The notes: generated by a model not told the origin, from the letters alone. 64,000 bases of DNA from Dallia pectoralis (GCA_029465975.1 CM055761.1:495853-559852); one strand, 5' to 3'. Shown: positions 23,119-35,971, counted from the first letter of the stretch. A program made the numbers and translations.

Positions 23119-23450
23119 CATTTTTTTAGATGAGACAAGGAACAGTGACACTGACTCACAAGGAAACCATAGCATACTGACGTAATTAACCACTTAAGTT
23201 CCTACGTACAATTCATATATTCAGGCCTCAATTCTCAGAGGGTCTTAAAACATATTCCTTTCTGCAATACTGAGCTCTGTTCTTCCAAATGTAATTAGTT
23301 TGCTAATTTACATAACATATACGGGAACAGATAATGATTTTAATTTTATTTTTTTGTCAATAAAATACACTTTTGACCCAAAAAAATGATTGTCACACTT
23401 AATAGGGACATAGTAATACAACAAATGAGCCATATTGTAGAGGTGGAACA
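23119..23450. other. Unique spacer
   Basis: AT-rich, no gene seen. It lies downstream (minus strand) of the poly(A) signal candidate at 23,451-23,456. Confidence 0.4.
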
Positions 23451-23588
23451 TTTATTTTGATTCAAGGTACCTTGATTGTGTACAAAATATTGGCACCCAT
23501 GTTTCTTTAGTATTTTGTCCCCAGCACTGCACTGGGAGCTCTGGGCTATGCACTGGTCTGTGAAGCACAGGAGGTGCCAGACTGAGGA

Positions 23589-24050
23589 CTAGCTGCTGGG
23601 CTGGATGTAGCACCAGAAGTCCTCTTTGTAGGCCTCGTCACCTATAGCAGGCCAGGACACTTTTCTGAACCCCCACGAGTCGGGTTCCGGCGGAACCTCA
23701 CTGTCCAGCTCCTCCAGTTCCCCTGACAGTAGGAGCTCTAGATCCTCTAACCACCCCCATAGCACACCTAAATATGCTTGTGGAGGCTCCTCCTTTAGTA
23801 GCTGTGACCTCACTTCCTGTGGGTAACCGTAGGGGGATTCCTCCTCAAAGCCGTAGTGAAATCTTCTAAGAATTCCCCCTAACGTCAAACTCTGCTGCTT
23901 ACTTCTGTGGTGGGTTCTATCACAATTAGCCTGGTGTCTGTGGTAGGAAGCAGACAGAGTTCCACTGAAACATTTTTTTTCAGCATTTTCTTCAGCAGTA
24001 GAAAAATAACCAAAGGTAGCAACAAAACTGAAAACACTAAACTCAAACAC
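23589..24050 (-). CDS. Unidentified 153-codon frame, possible terminal exon
   Basis: I do not recognise this protein. The frame is open for 462 bp outside any tandem repeat and its second half has a protein-like composition: an acidic/leucine-rich stretch (EDLELLLSGELEELDSE), then EPDSWGFRKVSW and a C-terminus ending CYIQPSS. On the minus strand a plausible splice acceptor TGTTTCAG precedes position 23,964, and an AATAAA signal lies at 23,456-23,451, 133 bp after the stop. It could therefore be the last exon of a minus-strand gene, or a retrocopy fragment. A Tc1 relic abuts its 5' side at 24,057 on the same strand. The first 28 codons upstream of the acceptor look non-coding. No function is proposed. 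Confidence 0.4.
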   Translation of the reverse strand: MFEFSVFSFVATFGYFSTAEENAEKKCFSGTLSASYHRHQANCDRTHHRSKQQSLTLGGILRRFHYGFEEESPYGYPQEVRSQLLKEEPPQAYLGVLWGWLEDLELLLSGELEELDSEVPPEPDSWGFRKVSWPAIGDEAYKEDFWCYIQPSS

Positions 24051-24056
24051 TAGAAA

Positions 24057-24400
24057 CTACTCAGACAGCACCGCAAACAAGCACCGCAAATAGGGCCACT
24101 GCTCATTGGGGAATAGGGGCATAATGAAGGGGTGTACCTGGTCTGAAACAATGTTTAGGTAGGGGGCACGTGTCAAATTTACTTCCACATGATGCCAGAC
24201 CCAGGGTTTCCCAGCAGAACATTGCCAGATCATCACACTCTCTCTTGTCAACCCGTGGGGGCATTCTGGTGCCATCACTTGCCCATGCAGGGGGCAAATG
24301 TAGATGGATGTTCTGGCATCAGGTCATAACAATTTATCCCATGTCGTAATTGCCCAGGTTTTGACTCCTTCCCATGTATCATGCATGAACTAACACATAA
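24057..24400 (-). mobile_element. Tc1-family transposase relic C
   Basis: The minus-strand frame contains APYLNIVSDQVHPFI, preceded by CSAGKPWVWHHVEVNLT, matching a widespread teleost Tc1-like transposase just before its second catalytic aspartate. The following QQDNAPCH block is missing and the copy stops shortly after. Upstream nucleotide sequence to about 24,400 still resembles the element in broken frames. Confidence 0.7.
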
Positions 24401-25940
24401 TGTTTACTTGCATCTTTTCATTTGGCCCAAAATAGACAAATACAGTCCAACGAAGATGAAGACCTGGCCAAGATGAGGCGGAAAATGTGCAAGACAACAC
24501 ACATTTACACCATAATTACACAGAAAACAAGAGTCAATATACAGTTAATACAGGAGGAGTTATAAGTAGTTTAGTTGAGCTTAGTTAGTTAAGTTGATAT
24601 GCCAATAATAACTATATAAAATACAAAGGAGAGTCTATATAAAGATAATACAGGTATAAGTAGGTCATTATAGGCAGTCTTCGCATTTTCAGACTTTTGA
24701 TTGAAGCATTTAGTGACAACTGCTGATGTAAAAATTGATTTATAAATAACATTGATTGAGGCAACATCTAGCCCATATACCAAAGTTAATAAATGAATAC
24801 ATATCAATCTAATCTCTTAAGCATCCCACGGTTTATATTGCATGCACAAGGGTTAATGTTGGGCTTAATAAACTGTAATTCACTGGCCAATATGAGTCTT
24901 GTAGTTCCATTTAATCTGGCATTAGACTGCATCACTCTGCATCCTGATCCAGCCAAAGAAAACACACGTCTTGGTTTTGGTCATTTGAGGAATTAAATGC
25001 CTCGCCCACTAGCAGATTCATGAAGTAAAACTAAGTAGCATGCCTGTCAATGTGAAACTATTCAATCCGTTGACAATTTTTACGAAGCATACGATACATT
25101 TAATTGTTGTATATGTTTTTATTTATATATAATACCATAATATTATAGATAATTTAAATAAAGTTAGGTTAAGGATAGGCATATACAACTGGATAAATCT
25201 GGTATTTGGAAATTAAATAAATGTAATGCTGAAATGAAACCATTTCAGTGATGTCCAACTCACATCCTCTGCACTTTCCGGCCACAAACCAACTTTAATG
25301 CACATAGATAGACATGTTGTGTTTGTTATTGGTCTGCAAAAGAATTAACCCACCCGTGTCACTCAGAATCCGTTGTCACATTGCATTAGCTTGATATGTA
25401 CAGTAGACACATCATAACCAAACATGGCTCCCAGCAGTACATAACCTTGAACAGAACAATTAATGCCCACTCATCAACCTCATGTGTGGTACAGCGCACA
25501 TATACTGTAGTACAGTCAGGAAACATAGCTTTTACCTTTATTGTTTTGCATTAACTAATTGCTACAAAGATACGTTTTGGAAATATATTCAAATAGTGAA
25601 CGCGACGTGTAAATCACAATAGCTAATTTGTCGTAGGTACAATATTACTTATTATTTACTGTATATAAATGTCAGAGCAATACCACTCCCGTCCAGTAGA
25701 GGCGTCATGCAGCTATCTGGTCAGCTGTACAGTAAACAGAACCGAGTGAAACACACCAGCTGATGTTAGTTACATTACACCCCGTGTATTAACTTTAAAC
25801 ATTTGTAAATGCTGGTCATTTATATTGAAACATGGTCTCTAACAACTACAGCAGGATATTTTTATAGGTTTGTTCTTATTAACTTTAAATTGTAAGTCTA
25901 AGTATCCAAACATCACAGATCTATTCCATGAACCTACATT
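24401..25940. other. Intergenic spacer and c1orf53 upstream region
   Basis: AT-rich unique sequence with no recognisable gene. The c1orf53 promoter and 5' UTR should lie in the right end. An in-frame upstream ATG at about 25,707 opens a short frame of 18 codons. Confidence 0.4.
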
Positions 25941-26210
25941 ATGACTTGCTCTCTGTGTTTTCCACCACGTTTCCGCAGGTTGTTACGTGTAAAACCAGCA
26001 GATATAATCATGTTAACTCCGGGAGTCTTACACCAGGAGTTTAACGACAAGCAGTTGAATATCCGGTTGTTATTGATCTATTCATCGACAGCTGATCGGG
26101 AAGACTCGGGTGTTTTCGTCAAGACATCCGCAGACACGCAAGAAACAACAGAAAGGCTGTTGACAGAGGATGAACTTGCCATCCATAACTTACACATTAA
26201 AGCATGTGAG
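25941..26210 (+). CDS. c1orf53: C1orf53-like DUF5522 protein, coding segment 1
   Basis: This segment encodes about 90 residues, ending LTEDELAIHNLHIKACE at the donor GTTAGT (26,211). The end aligns with human C1orf53 (LTAAERRIAELHAAACA). The N-terminus is basic (FPPRFRRLLRVK), compatible with a mitochondrial presequence, but it is not conserved and the start is uncertain. A pyrimidine-rich stretch ending TTCCGCAG at 25,978 could be a splice acceptor, in which case the true start lies in an upstream exon. With the start at 25,941 the total length is 147 residues, close to the human 145. Human C1orf53 likewise lies between DENND1B and LHX9 on the LHX9 strand. Confidence 0.75.
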
Positions 26211-27193
26211 GTTAGTGTTACATTTGTATTTATCCCTACTGTCACACACTACAGGTCGGTTACAGTTACCCTATTTCCCATAAGATTTGAAAGACATGCT
26301 GGGTCACTCTGACTCTATTGTTTGATTGGGCAACAGAACATATTAGTCTAAAGTTGCATAGTTGACAAGCTCACTAACATGTCTGATTCAAATAAATTTC
26401 ATTTTGACTTATTAACACAAATGTCAAATTGCAATTACTTCCTTTGATATATATTTGTTTTGCCTTTACCCACTCCCAAGCTGGTCCACACTAGTAGGTA
26501 GCAGTCTACAATGCCCACAGGGCTTCTGACCGGAGTGAATCAAGTTAGGAAAGAGAGATTTGAGGAGCGTGGCAGAGCATGGCAGGCCCAGGGCCTGGGT
26601 GGGAAAAGCACAATGTAGGGAGACTAGTGGCAGTGCCAGCTCCTCTCATGGGCCCTACGATGCCATGTGAAATGACAGGCTGTGTCACCAGAGATCCCAG
26701 GGGCTTTTCTCCCATCTTGGCCTGGATGGCTGTGGCCTCGCTGCATGGCTGCCTGTCAAATTTAAAACTAGACGACTCTTTTTGAAACAGACTGAGAGGT
26801 GCCATTTCTAAAGTTCAAGTCAGAATGAAGGGATTTCTATAGAGTAGTGTGCAGTAATATGTTGGCCGATGTAGGCCGTACACTTCACAATATACAGTAC
26901 ATAAATATTCAAATTCCCCATCAAGCTCCCAGTTTCTTCATTTCAATATGCTTAGTTGTGGTAGGAGTTGAACGCTCTCAGGCAGGAATTCTCCTCATCC
27001 ACACAGCTGTGTGCGCGTTTGATTCTGCTCTTGGCATGGTATATACCTGGTGGTACCTTTAGTGAAAAATCCACATCACAAGATCCAGACGGCTTGTTAC
27101 GTCTGTTTTCACGCTGAAGAGTTGTGTCTTCTCTCCTCTCTGACCTGATACAATCTGTTTGTGTGTGTGTGTGTCTACCTGTGTGTATTCCAG

Positions 27194-27295
27194 GATAAGA
27201 GGCGAATGTACGTGGACCCAGCTAGCGGGTACAAGGTCTTCACAGAGTTTGCCCACCGCCAGAGAGGGAGTTGCTGCGGCAGTGCCTGTAGACAT
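27194..27295 (+). CDS. c1orf53: C1orf53-like DUF5522 protein, coding segment 2
   Basis: The 102-nt exon has acceptor GTATTCCAG and donor GTGAGA, both phase 0. It encodes the DUF5522 core: YVDPASGYKVFTEFAHRQRG, then SCCGSACRH. The cysteine/histidine cluster CC-x3-C-x-H, completed by the first cysteine of the next segment (CCxxxCxHC), is the hallmark of the family in animals and bacteria and suggests a metal or Fe-S site. The molecular function is not established. The match to human (YVDPATGY..LTQIAHLQRGECCGSACRH) is very strong. Confidence 0.93.
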
Positions 27296-27301
27296 GTGAG
27301 A

Positions 27302-27312
27302 TACCCCCCCCC

Positions 27313-27344
<32 letters not shown>

Positions 27345-27600
27345 ACAGTAACCATGTCCCCTAACACACACACATATATAACAGTAACCATGTCCCCTAA
27401 CACACACACATATATAACAGTAACCATGTCCCCTAACACACACACATATATAACAGTAACCATGTCCCCTAACACACACACACACACATACACATACATA
27501 TATAACAGTAACCATGTCCCCTAACACACACACACACACATACACATACATATATAACAGTAACCATGTCCCTTAACACACACACATATATAACAGTAAC
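27302..27600. repeat. AC-rich 34-bp-class minisatellite in c1orf53 intron 2
   Basis: About eight units of ATATATAACAGTAACCATGT, then CCCCTAACACACACAC, preceded by poly-C and (AC)n. The array fills most of the 380-bp intron and leaves only about 75 bp before exon 3. Each unit contributes an AACAG|TAACC acceptor-like AG. Confidence 0.93.
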
Positions 27601-27675
27601 CCTGAACACAAACCTATGTTTCCTCTTTGTGTATTTCAAATAACGTCCTTAATCGTTGTCTTAATCTTGCCACCG

Positions 27676-27747
27676 TGTCCATATGGCCAAGTCAACGTGA
27701 AAGCTCCGACCAACAAGAAACAGTTTAACTCAATGTTTTATGTATGA
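27676..27747 (+). CDS. c1orf53: C1orf53-like DUF5522 protein, terminal coding segment
   Basis: The sequence encodes [18 protein letters not shown] followed by SMFYV and a stop, matching the human C-terminus [23 protein letters not shown]. It continues exactly in frame from the histidine ending segment 2, so the intron must end at 27,675. The bases there are CCACCG, not AG. No AG lies between 27,596 and this point in a usable phase. Either a rare non-AG acceptor is used, the base is a mutation that breaks the gene, or there is a sequencing error. Confidence 0.85.
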   Translation, partial: [23 protein letters not shown]

Positions 27748-28535
27748 CGCACGACACGCGTGTGTTTAGTGTGGTTGGCATGATATAATCTGTGTACATA
27801 TTTTGCACTGCTTTGAGGGTGTTTAGCACCAAGTTAAATGATGAAATTCCTGGTAGTATGTGTGCAATAGCCTCCTGCTAGAGAGCTGGTGAAAAAGTTT
27901 ACAATTTGTGGTCTACAATTTGGTTTTATTTTTCTGCCTTACCCCGTCAATTATTTTGTAGATTGTTACTCAGTCATCGAGTATTCTGCAAATAAGATTA
28001 GTTTTATTTTAATAATGACTTGTTATATTTGAATTCAGGTCAGAGAGTATAATGATGATTTTGTTACTGTATCCAATTTTTTTCACTGTATATATTTTCA
28101 GCGGTTGTATGTGAGATGAACATCAAGCATGCAAGAAGTGAATTATAGGAACTCTGGCTTCAGGGCAGAACTATTGGAGAGGAAATTCACATCTCTTCAT
28201 TTTCCCTAGGTATTTATCTTCCAAATGTACATACATGAATTTGAGATGCATTTAAAACTCTGAACACTCCACTGAACTGGCTGCCTCCTACAGGAACCAT
28301 GTGCAGTTAAAAATAGTGCACAGGTGATGGTTCATCTCTCATAGGTTGTACATAAGTTGATGGAATCAGCCTGTGAGATGCGTTGGACCCCAACAGACTC
28401 CCTGATGTATTTACTGAGGAACCTTCTGGCAACTCAGGGCTTTATCATATTCCCCTACGGCTGGTCCCTGGACACACAACCCTAATGAACTCTGGATCTC
28501 TTATCAACCCGGCAATGCTTGCAGGCAGACCACAC
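27748..28535. other. c1orf53 3' flank
   Basis: Probable 3' UTR followed by intergenic sequence. No canonical AATAAA is obvious within about 300 bp of the stop. No further gene is seen. Confidence 0.4.
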
Positions 28536-28540
28536 CAGTG

Positions 28541-29038
28541 CACACACACCACCCATACAGATACACCACCACCCATACAGATACACCACCACCCATACAG
28601 ATACACCACCACCCATACAGATACACCACCACCCATACAGATACACCACCACCCATACAGATACACCACCACCCATACAGATACACCACCACCCATACAG
28701 ATACACCACCACCCATACAGATACACCACCACCCATACAGATACACCACCACCCATACAGATACACCACCACCCATACAGATACACCACCACCCATACAG
28801 ATACACCACCACCCATACAGATACACCACCACCCATACAGATACACCACCACCCATACAGATACACCACCACCCATACAGATACACCACCACCCATACAG
28901 ATACACCACCACCCATACAGATACACCACCACCCATACAGATACACCACCACTGATACAGATACACCACCACCCATACAGATACACCACCACCCATACAG
29001 ATACACCACCACCCATACAGATACACCACCACCCATAC
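28541..29038. repeat. 20-bp minisatellite, 25 copies
   Basis: The unit is ACCCATACAGATACACCACC and is practically perfect; one unit has ACTGATACAG (28,951). The near-absence of variants implies recent expansion. Because 20 is not divisible by three, all frames cycle through the same peptide in different phases; open frames of up to 273 codons are artefacts. Confidence 0.96.
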
Positions 29039-29975
29039 ATGGACAGATACAGACTGGCAGTACATTTTATCTCCTTGGTAAAGACACCCACTGCACAGAG
29101 TAGCGCTAAAGCCGGAACGAGCCGAGGACGACATTACATGGTGGTCTACCTGGGCCAGTTGTTTATACCAGAAATATTTAAACATGTGTGACTTGTGTCT
29201 ATGTGGGTAAGAGGAAGCAGCGCTATGCCCGTGGGCACTGGCTCCCAACCTGCCACACACACTCACCCGTCTCCTCTTGATCTGGGTGAATGGAGTGTGT
29301 CTGCCACAAAATCCTTTTGCAGCGGCCTACTGGCGGCGCCACATTTTTCCCGGGCAGGTGGGTCCCAGGAGCAAATCCTGGTGAGTTGCTATAAGAAGAT
29401 TCATGATCCCAACAGTACTGAGTAGGACAGGTTTGCCGCGACGCGTCGTCAGCCCGTATGAGCGGTAAATTTATTTGGGCAACGGTGAGACAAGGAATGT
29501 GAAACGAGGTAGCGGAGCGGAGCTCACAAACACTTCTACCCGGAACGGCGAAGCAAGGTGTCACAGTCATCAAGTACCTGGGCCTGCCTGCCTGCGTGCC
29601 TGTGTGCCTGCCTGCCTGTGTGCCTGCCTGCGTGCCGCGGGTCTAGTTTTGCCTAGGGACTTGTCTGTCACATTACGCTAGATGCATTGCCATTCAGGGC
29701 CAGCACACTCCCACAGCCGGACCATGAAATAGGCCAACTTTTATGTCTGTCTCATCTCTCTTCGTCACCTCACTCAAACGATGGCATAGTTGGAGAGGTT
29801 TTTTCCCTTCTTCTGTGCTACAGCAGTTGGTGACTGAGATGTGAATACTGTGACGCAGTATTATGTCCTCTCTGCCGTCCTGGCTAAACACATATATATA
29901 TATACTTGGGAAACTCAGTTAGTAGGGACTCACTTTGCAGCAGTACATATATCTGGAAACACAGGGCAGCAAGAA
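29039..29975. other. Intergenic sequence with small repeats
   Basis: A CCTGCCTGCGTGCCTGTGTG cluster lies at 29,583-29,637. The ACGCGTCG / GGTAGCGGAGCGG stretch around 29,435-29,530 is locally CpG-rich. No gene is recognised. Confidence 0.4.
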
Positions 29976-30177
29976 ACACATACATGCATACGTACGTACA
30001 TACATACGTACATACGTACGTACATACATACATACATACATACATACATACGTACACATACACAGTACATATATCTGGAAACACAGATCAGCAAGAAACA
30101 CATACATACATACATACATACATACATACGTACACATACACAGTACATATATCTGGAAACACAGATCAGCAAGACAC
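29936..30177. repeat. CATA/CGTA tetranucleotide array with repeated flank
   Basis: Three copies of AGTACATATATCTGGAAACA followed by CAG(G/A)(G/T)CAGCAAGAAACAC alternate with (CATA)n/(CGTA)n tracts. The composite unit is about 95 bp. Confidence 0.9.
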
Positions 30178-30799
30178 TGGAAGGATCCACTCACTCTTGT
30201 CTGTCAAATACGTCCTATGAAAAATGATATTATTTAATGTAAATATTGATTTTAATAATCTGTGACAGTATTGTCATTTTGGAGTTTCAGGTCTGTTATG
30301 CATCCAAATTGTTGCAAGATTGTTTATTTTATTTAGAAGAATCTGTACAATATTTCATTGTTCCATCAGAAAGGGAAATAACAGAAGCACATTTCACTGC
30401 GTCCTCTGTTGTCTTGGCAGAGCCATAGCGAGTCCATTCCAGGCTGTGTATTGGATGACAGTCAGCCTGGGCAGTGGCTACTAGCATATTTATCTCCGGC
30501 TATTTGGACTGAGCCACTGACTGACCTTCAGCTGAAGCATATGTTGTTCAGGAGCAGATCTCCTGTATCCATCATAGAGGACCAGCATGGCAGACACACA
30601 GGCAGGGAGATGTCCAGTTTGGAGCCCTGAGTGGCCAGACAGGCTGCTATCCTCTCCAGCTGACAGGCCAAGCCCTCACACACACACACACACGCACAAA
30701 CCCGGCAGCCATAGATCCAGCCAAAGTGACTCTCAGCCTGTGTGTTTTTTTTTTTGCTTGTGGGTGACAGAGAGAGAACAGCGGGTGGGCAGTTCCTTG

Positions 30800-30840
<41 letters not shown>

Positions 30841-33800
30841 CCAGCAGCAGCTGAGCATCCCTACAAACATCAATGTCTGCTTGTGCAACAGAGAGGATGT
30901 CATCTGGCCCCCAGGCTGACGCTCCACCGCTGGTCAGATGGATGAGCAGCTCCCTGTGGTAGAATTACATCCTGATAACACCATCCACCTCTAAGTGACA
31001 GTCACCAGGCCAGATTCCTTTGGACAGACGGACCTACGAATAGCACAGAGCAGTAGGCTTCTCAGCCACGTCTAGAGCGGCGGTCAAACCGGCTGCGCCG
31101 CGCCGAAACCCTGTCGATGCCAGATGAGACCGGGCACATGGGCCGAGGTGAGCCGGTCCCTGAGATACAGCGGGTTCAGACCCGCGCTTCTAGGCTGCAT
31201 CTCACCCTATGGAGGTGGAGCAGGGTTACAGAATGTGCTGCAGTGATGTAGGGCGAGAGACAGCAGTTGGTGTTCATAGACTCAGGCTGGCTAGTTAGAG
31301 TTAGCGCTCCTATTCTCCATCTGGCAGAGAACTATACAGGGGGTTGAGCCTGTGAAATGGGCTCCAGCAGAGCAAGGAGAGGGGGAGGAGAGGGAGCGTG
31401 GAGGGGGGGGGGACGAAGAAAGCTGTTGGAAGCAGCGAAGGAAGTGGAAAGGGAAAGAGAAGAAAAGGACCACAGAGAAAATGTGTGTGTGAGGGGGGGG
31501 GCTTCAGTGAGCTTAGTAATTGCCAGACACCATAAAACAAAATCAGAAATACTAAAAGTGTGAATCGTCTTATTCCCACATTTTTGTTTACTGTAATGAT
31601 GTAAGCATGTAATGCACAGAGTTAAAAAGCAAAATGTCACAAAGGCTAACCCTATCCATTACCATAACCCTATAGCTTACATAATGACAACACTACAGTC
31701 TCCCAACCTTTGGTATATTTTCTGCACCTCTCCTTCCCTCTTTCCCTGTCATTGTTTACCTTCCTTTACAGTGCCCCCCCTCCAGGAACACTCCTCCAGT
31801 GCTGCTCTGGGAGTTTCTCCATGAGATCTAGTGTCACATGAGGTGACCCAGAAATGATTTTTCCAGATGAACTCTAGATGTGTGGTAATAGTCTATGGCC
31901 CACAGCTGCAGACTTCCACTCTGTGTGTGTGTGTGTGCGTGCGTGCGTGCGCGGTGTGTGTGAGAGAGAAATGTATTCCTGTTGTAGTGCATGTGGATAC
32001 TGCATTATAGATGAGCTCCAATGTAATGTCAACAAAAAGATGCAGTTCACAATCTGACAATACAATGTGACTAGTGAATTTATAATTGATTACCTATTGA
32101 TGTCAGGGCTTTATTATAATTTAATTTTAAACCAGGAGTTATGAGTATGAGTTCACCTGCAGTTCATGTATGGTACACAGCAGATTAAATAATGTTTTCC
32201 TAATATTATCAATTTTTTGTATTGATTAAATGAACTTTACAATCCTGGTGTTGGCATCATTAAGCATATAATTCTGTAGTTTAATCTGACACCAAAAAAT
32301 AAGTTCCACAAGGGTCTTCAGTCTGTGGCTCTGGGGAACGCTTTTTTGTTTCCAGGGTTAACACTTTTTTGGGTGTGAGTAAACCAACCAAAATATGGGG
32401 ATTAATATATCTTATATATTCTTCTTAAAAATAATAAATACACAATCTTAAACGTAGTAAATACTCTCATTTGGGCTGGAAACCAATTGTTGTTAAGCAA
32501 GCAATCCAAATGTGACTTGGGGGTTTTAAGGCCACAAAGTACTCCCTTATGGGGTCAACTCGCAGAACTCTCTTTCCCTGCAGAAGAACCCGTCTCTGTG
32601 GTTCCAGTAAGATCCGTTTTGGGTTCGAAAGTTGCAAACACTTTCAGAGTGTAGACTTTAAGAATATTTAGACAGCAGATGGAATAGTCACCTTTCCAGT
32701 TAAAATAAAGCATTCTATATTTAAGTATCAGGAAATAGTGTCCTGTTCACTGAAATGCGACAGGGGACATGTGAAGCAGTTACCCTCCGTCTGGACACAC
32801 CAAATCTAACAGCCATTAATAGTTTTTCAGGTGACACACTAGTGTGGACATGCTAATTGTGCATGTGACCCAGGTGAATTACTACAACCATCTACGTCAC
32901 TATTAATAAATCTAATGTTAACAACGAATGGCTCTGATATCGTGTCAAATATGTTGTTTTTATTGGAATCCTTTACGATGCTGCACCATATTACATATTA
33001 ACATTTATACGGTTCTATGTTTCATATAGGAACCTGTGTGGTTCTACATACAACATTTGTAAAAGTTATATAAAGCACCAAACCAACAGGTCCTATGTAA
33101 CAGCAAATAGAACAGCAGTTTATGGTTGCATCTGTATTGATAGTGATTCTATCCAATTATTGTATATACTGTTTAAAGAGCCATACAGGTCTAATAACAT
33201 GTCTCCATACTGTTTTAATTATCATTAAAAATATATGAAGTGTCAAGAACCATGAAACAGGTAAGGGTTATCTACTCAGAACTATCCTTCACACAATATT
33301 TATTTTCACGTTGTATAATATTCAGTTTATATAGTTTAGGTGCTATGGATGGATGATAAATAATAGTATTCATCTACTCAAAGAATACAGCTGACACTAT
33401 ATAATGTTCAGTCGTGATAGCCTTATGATGCCAGATATTGTTCATATATTATATGAATATATTATTATAGGCTGTATGTGTGTGTTCGTGCTCGTGTGCG
33501 TGCGGCTCTCAGCATTGGCTGAGCTCTCATTATCCGTGTGTTTCAGAGGGTTTAGTTGAGGCAGAATAATATATATAAATATATTCTCGCCAAGCGGTGG
33601 GTTTGTTTTAATTGACACTCACTAGGGCTACAAGAAACACGGAACAACCCCCATCTACCGGCAGAACCTCTCTCCTCTCTAAACATCTCCAAGGCTGACT
33701 TCTATTCCAGGACGGCGCATATCATCTCTAGGTAACCTACACTTTCACAATAAATACACATTTCACACAATTATTCGATGGGTTATACAATGTGTCTAAT

Positions 33801-34019
33801 GTTTTACAAGATGCGAATATTCATATATCGGTTCATATCTGTTGGGTTGTACCAGCTGTCCGACTTTACATTAATGACAAACATATAAGCGGTTTAACTG
33901 GGCGTTCATTTGCAATATGTGGAATAATGGACAAAATATACAGCCTTAAATCATTCAGAATTAAACTGAAGTCAGCATTGAACCGCAGGTTGTTTAGTTC
34001 AAATATGGCTATTTAATTT
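30178..34019. other. lhx9 upstream intergenic region
   Basis: No protein-coding exon is recognised. Microsatellites: (AC)n at 30,678-30,694, (GT)n at 30,801-30,839 and GT/GC at 31,921-31,963. Purine-rich stretch at 31,370-31,500. Long AT-rich unique tracts at 32,000-33,700 could hold lhx9 enhancers, but the sequence alone does not show this. Confidence 0.4.
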
Positions 34020-34021
34020 GT

Positions 34022-34232
34022 CATGTATACAGTATTCAAAATATACAGTATTCTGTATTCAGTATACAGTATTTAGTATACAGTATTCTGTATTCAGTAT
34101 ACAGTATACAGTATTCTGTATTCAGTATACAGTATTCAGTATACAGTATTTAGTATACAGTATTCTGTATTCAGTATACAGTATTCAGTATACAGTATTT
34201 AGTATAGGCTACAGTATTCAGTATAGTATGTT
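34022..34232. repeat. AGTATACAGTATTCTGTATTC array
   Basis: Irregular units of 10-21 bp built from AGTATACAGTATT and CTGTATTC, about 12 copies. GTATAC makes the units locally palindromic. Confidence 0.88.
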
Positions 34233-35971
34233 CATGGTCAACATTTAGTTAAATAAGATAAGGCTCTAAAGTGCAGTGAACTGGTTACTGGTGATTGTGA
34301 GCCCAGCATTAATGTAATAGTTAGTAAAATCAGGAAAATATAAATAGATAAATGTCTGTTCTCAGATAATATAGTTCTGGAAATAAATAAATGAGAGTAT
34401 TGATTGCAGAATACTGATTTAAAAGAGAGTAGGCAATATTGTTTTCGAAATCTGTATATCAGCTTTGTAACTCCAAAAAAAAAATGGTGGAAAATATTTA
34501 AAAAAATGCGAGAGATATTTTGACTCCAATCCGAATAGGTTGTCAAGGATAATTATGTCAGAGTCATTATTATTGGTGATGTTGTAAACTGCATTATCAA
34601 TATAGTTAATGGTTCTGAAACACCATACGGGCAGATATTAGATCAGTACAAAATAATGCTGCCAAATTAAAAGAGAGTAAAGTTGTATTTCGATCATGTT
34701 AAATCAAAATAAATAATTAAATATAATCGGGTGATTTCCATTTCAGTGAAATGAACAGTGGGAACACTGGGTGCCATGCAGACGAAATGTCAATGCTGGA
34801 GGCCAGAAGAACCCATCTAAAGGCTATGGAACATGTATTATTCCTTATGAAGATGCACAATTAAATAAGCATTATACTAACCATATATATTCATATATAT
34901 ATATAGCATATAGGCATTTATATATATATATATTGTTTAAGCGTTTTATAATTAAGACTGCCCATGGTTTTCTATAAGATATAGGAATGCGTTATTAATA
35001 TATTAATATACGTGGAACAATTGAATGTCACACTTCTAAAATCAGGGTTTCTTTGACGGGAAGTTAATAAATAAATGAATCCTGTATGTGTGTTTTTATC
35101 TGTCCATGGTTGGGATAAACCTGACAGAGTGTAACTCATATAGACCCTATAACACACCCGTCTATAAGGTATAAGTGTAGGTTTATCCCAGTATAAGTTT
35201 AGTCTCATAGGGGGACCAATTAAATACACGACTTTTGATCCCTCGGACAAAATAGAAATGTAACACATTTTAAAATGATTGGTGTTGGCGATATGGGTGG
35301 AAGCATATCTATGAGTGGAAGTGCATCTCCAACTCCATAGAGCTTTGGGAAGGTCAGGAGTTATCTTTTGTCCTCTGACAAAAAACCTTTAATTCTCCCA
35401 GACATGTCTTTTATTGTCTGTCAGGTCTCGGCCAGGGCCTTTGGGATTAAATAAAACATACATTTATGGCAATAATACCAATTACATCTTAAACGATATG
35501 GAATCGCAACAATAAATTAATTTAATTCATTTTACAAATCCATGGCTACAAAATTGCAGTAAAAAATATTTAGTCAACGGTTGTGTCATGAAGCTGCCAG
35601 AGAAACACTTTGGGCATTTGGTTCACTAGAGAGGAACGGTCACTGGCGAATTATTCGATTCCGTTGTGTGTTTTTTGTTTAATTGAGACCATTGACTGGG
35701 ATATACAATAAGTCATTACATTAATTTCACTTAAAGGAAGCATGTCATTTTACAGAGTAAATAATTAAGGCTTTCAAAATAAGTTATCCTAATGCATTAT
35801 ACTATAATTTCGTTTTCTATTTGCTATGTACAATTTGTGGCATTTTCATCATGTGTTATATTATGTGTTGTGTTTTTTAAGCTAAACTTGACGTATTGGC
35901 TATATGATCATTATTCACCAGTCATTCTAATAGCTGCCTTTTCTATACATATCACTGCCCCGCCCTTACCC

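Noticed and set aside
28383..29266. Overlapping frames of 184-273 codons on both strands
   Set aside because: They translate the 20-bp minisatellite in all phases.
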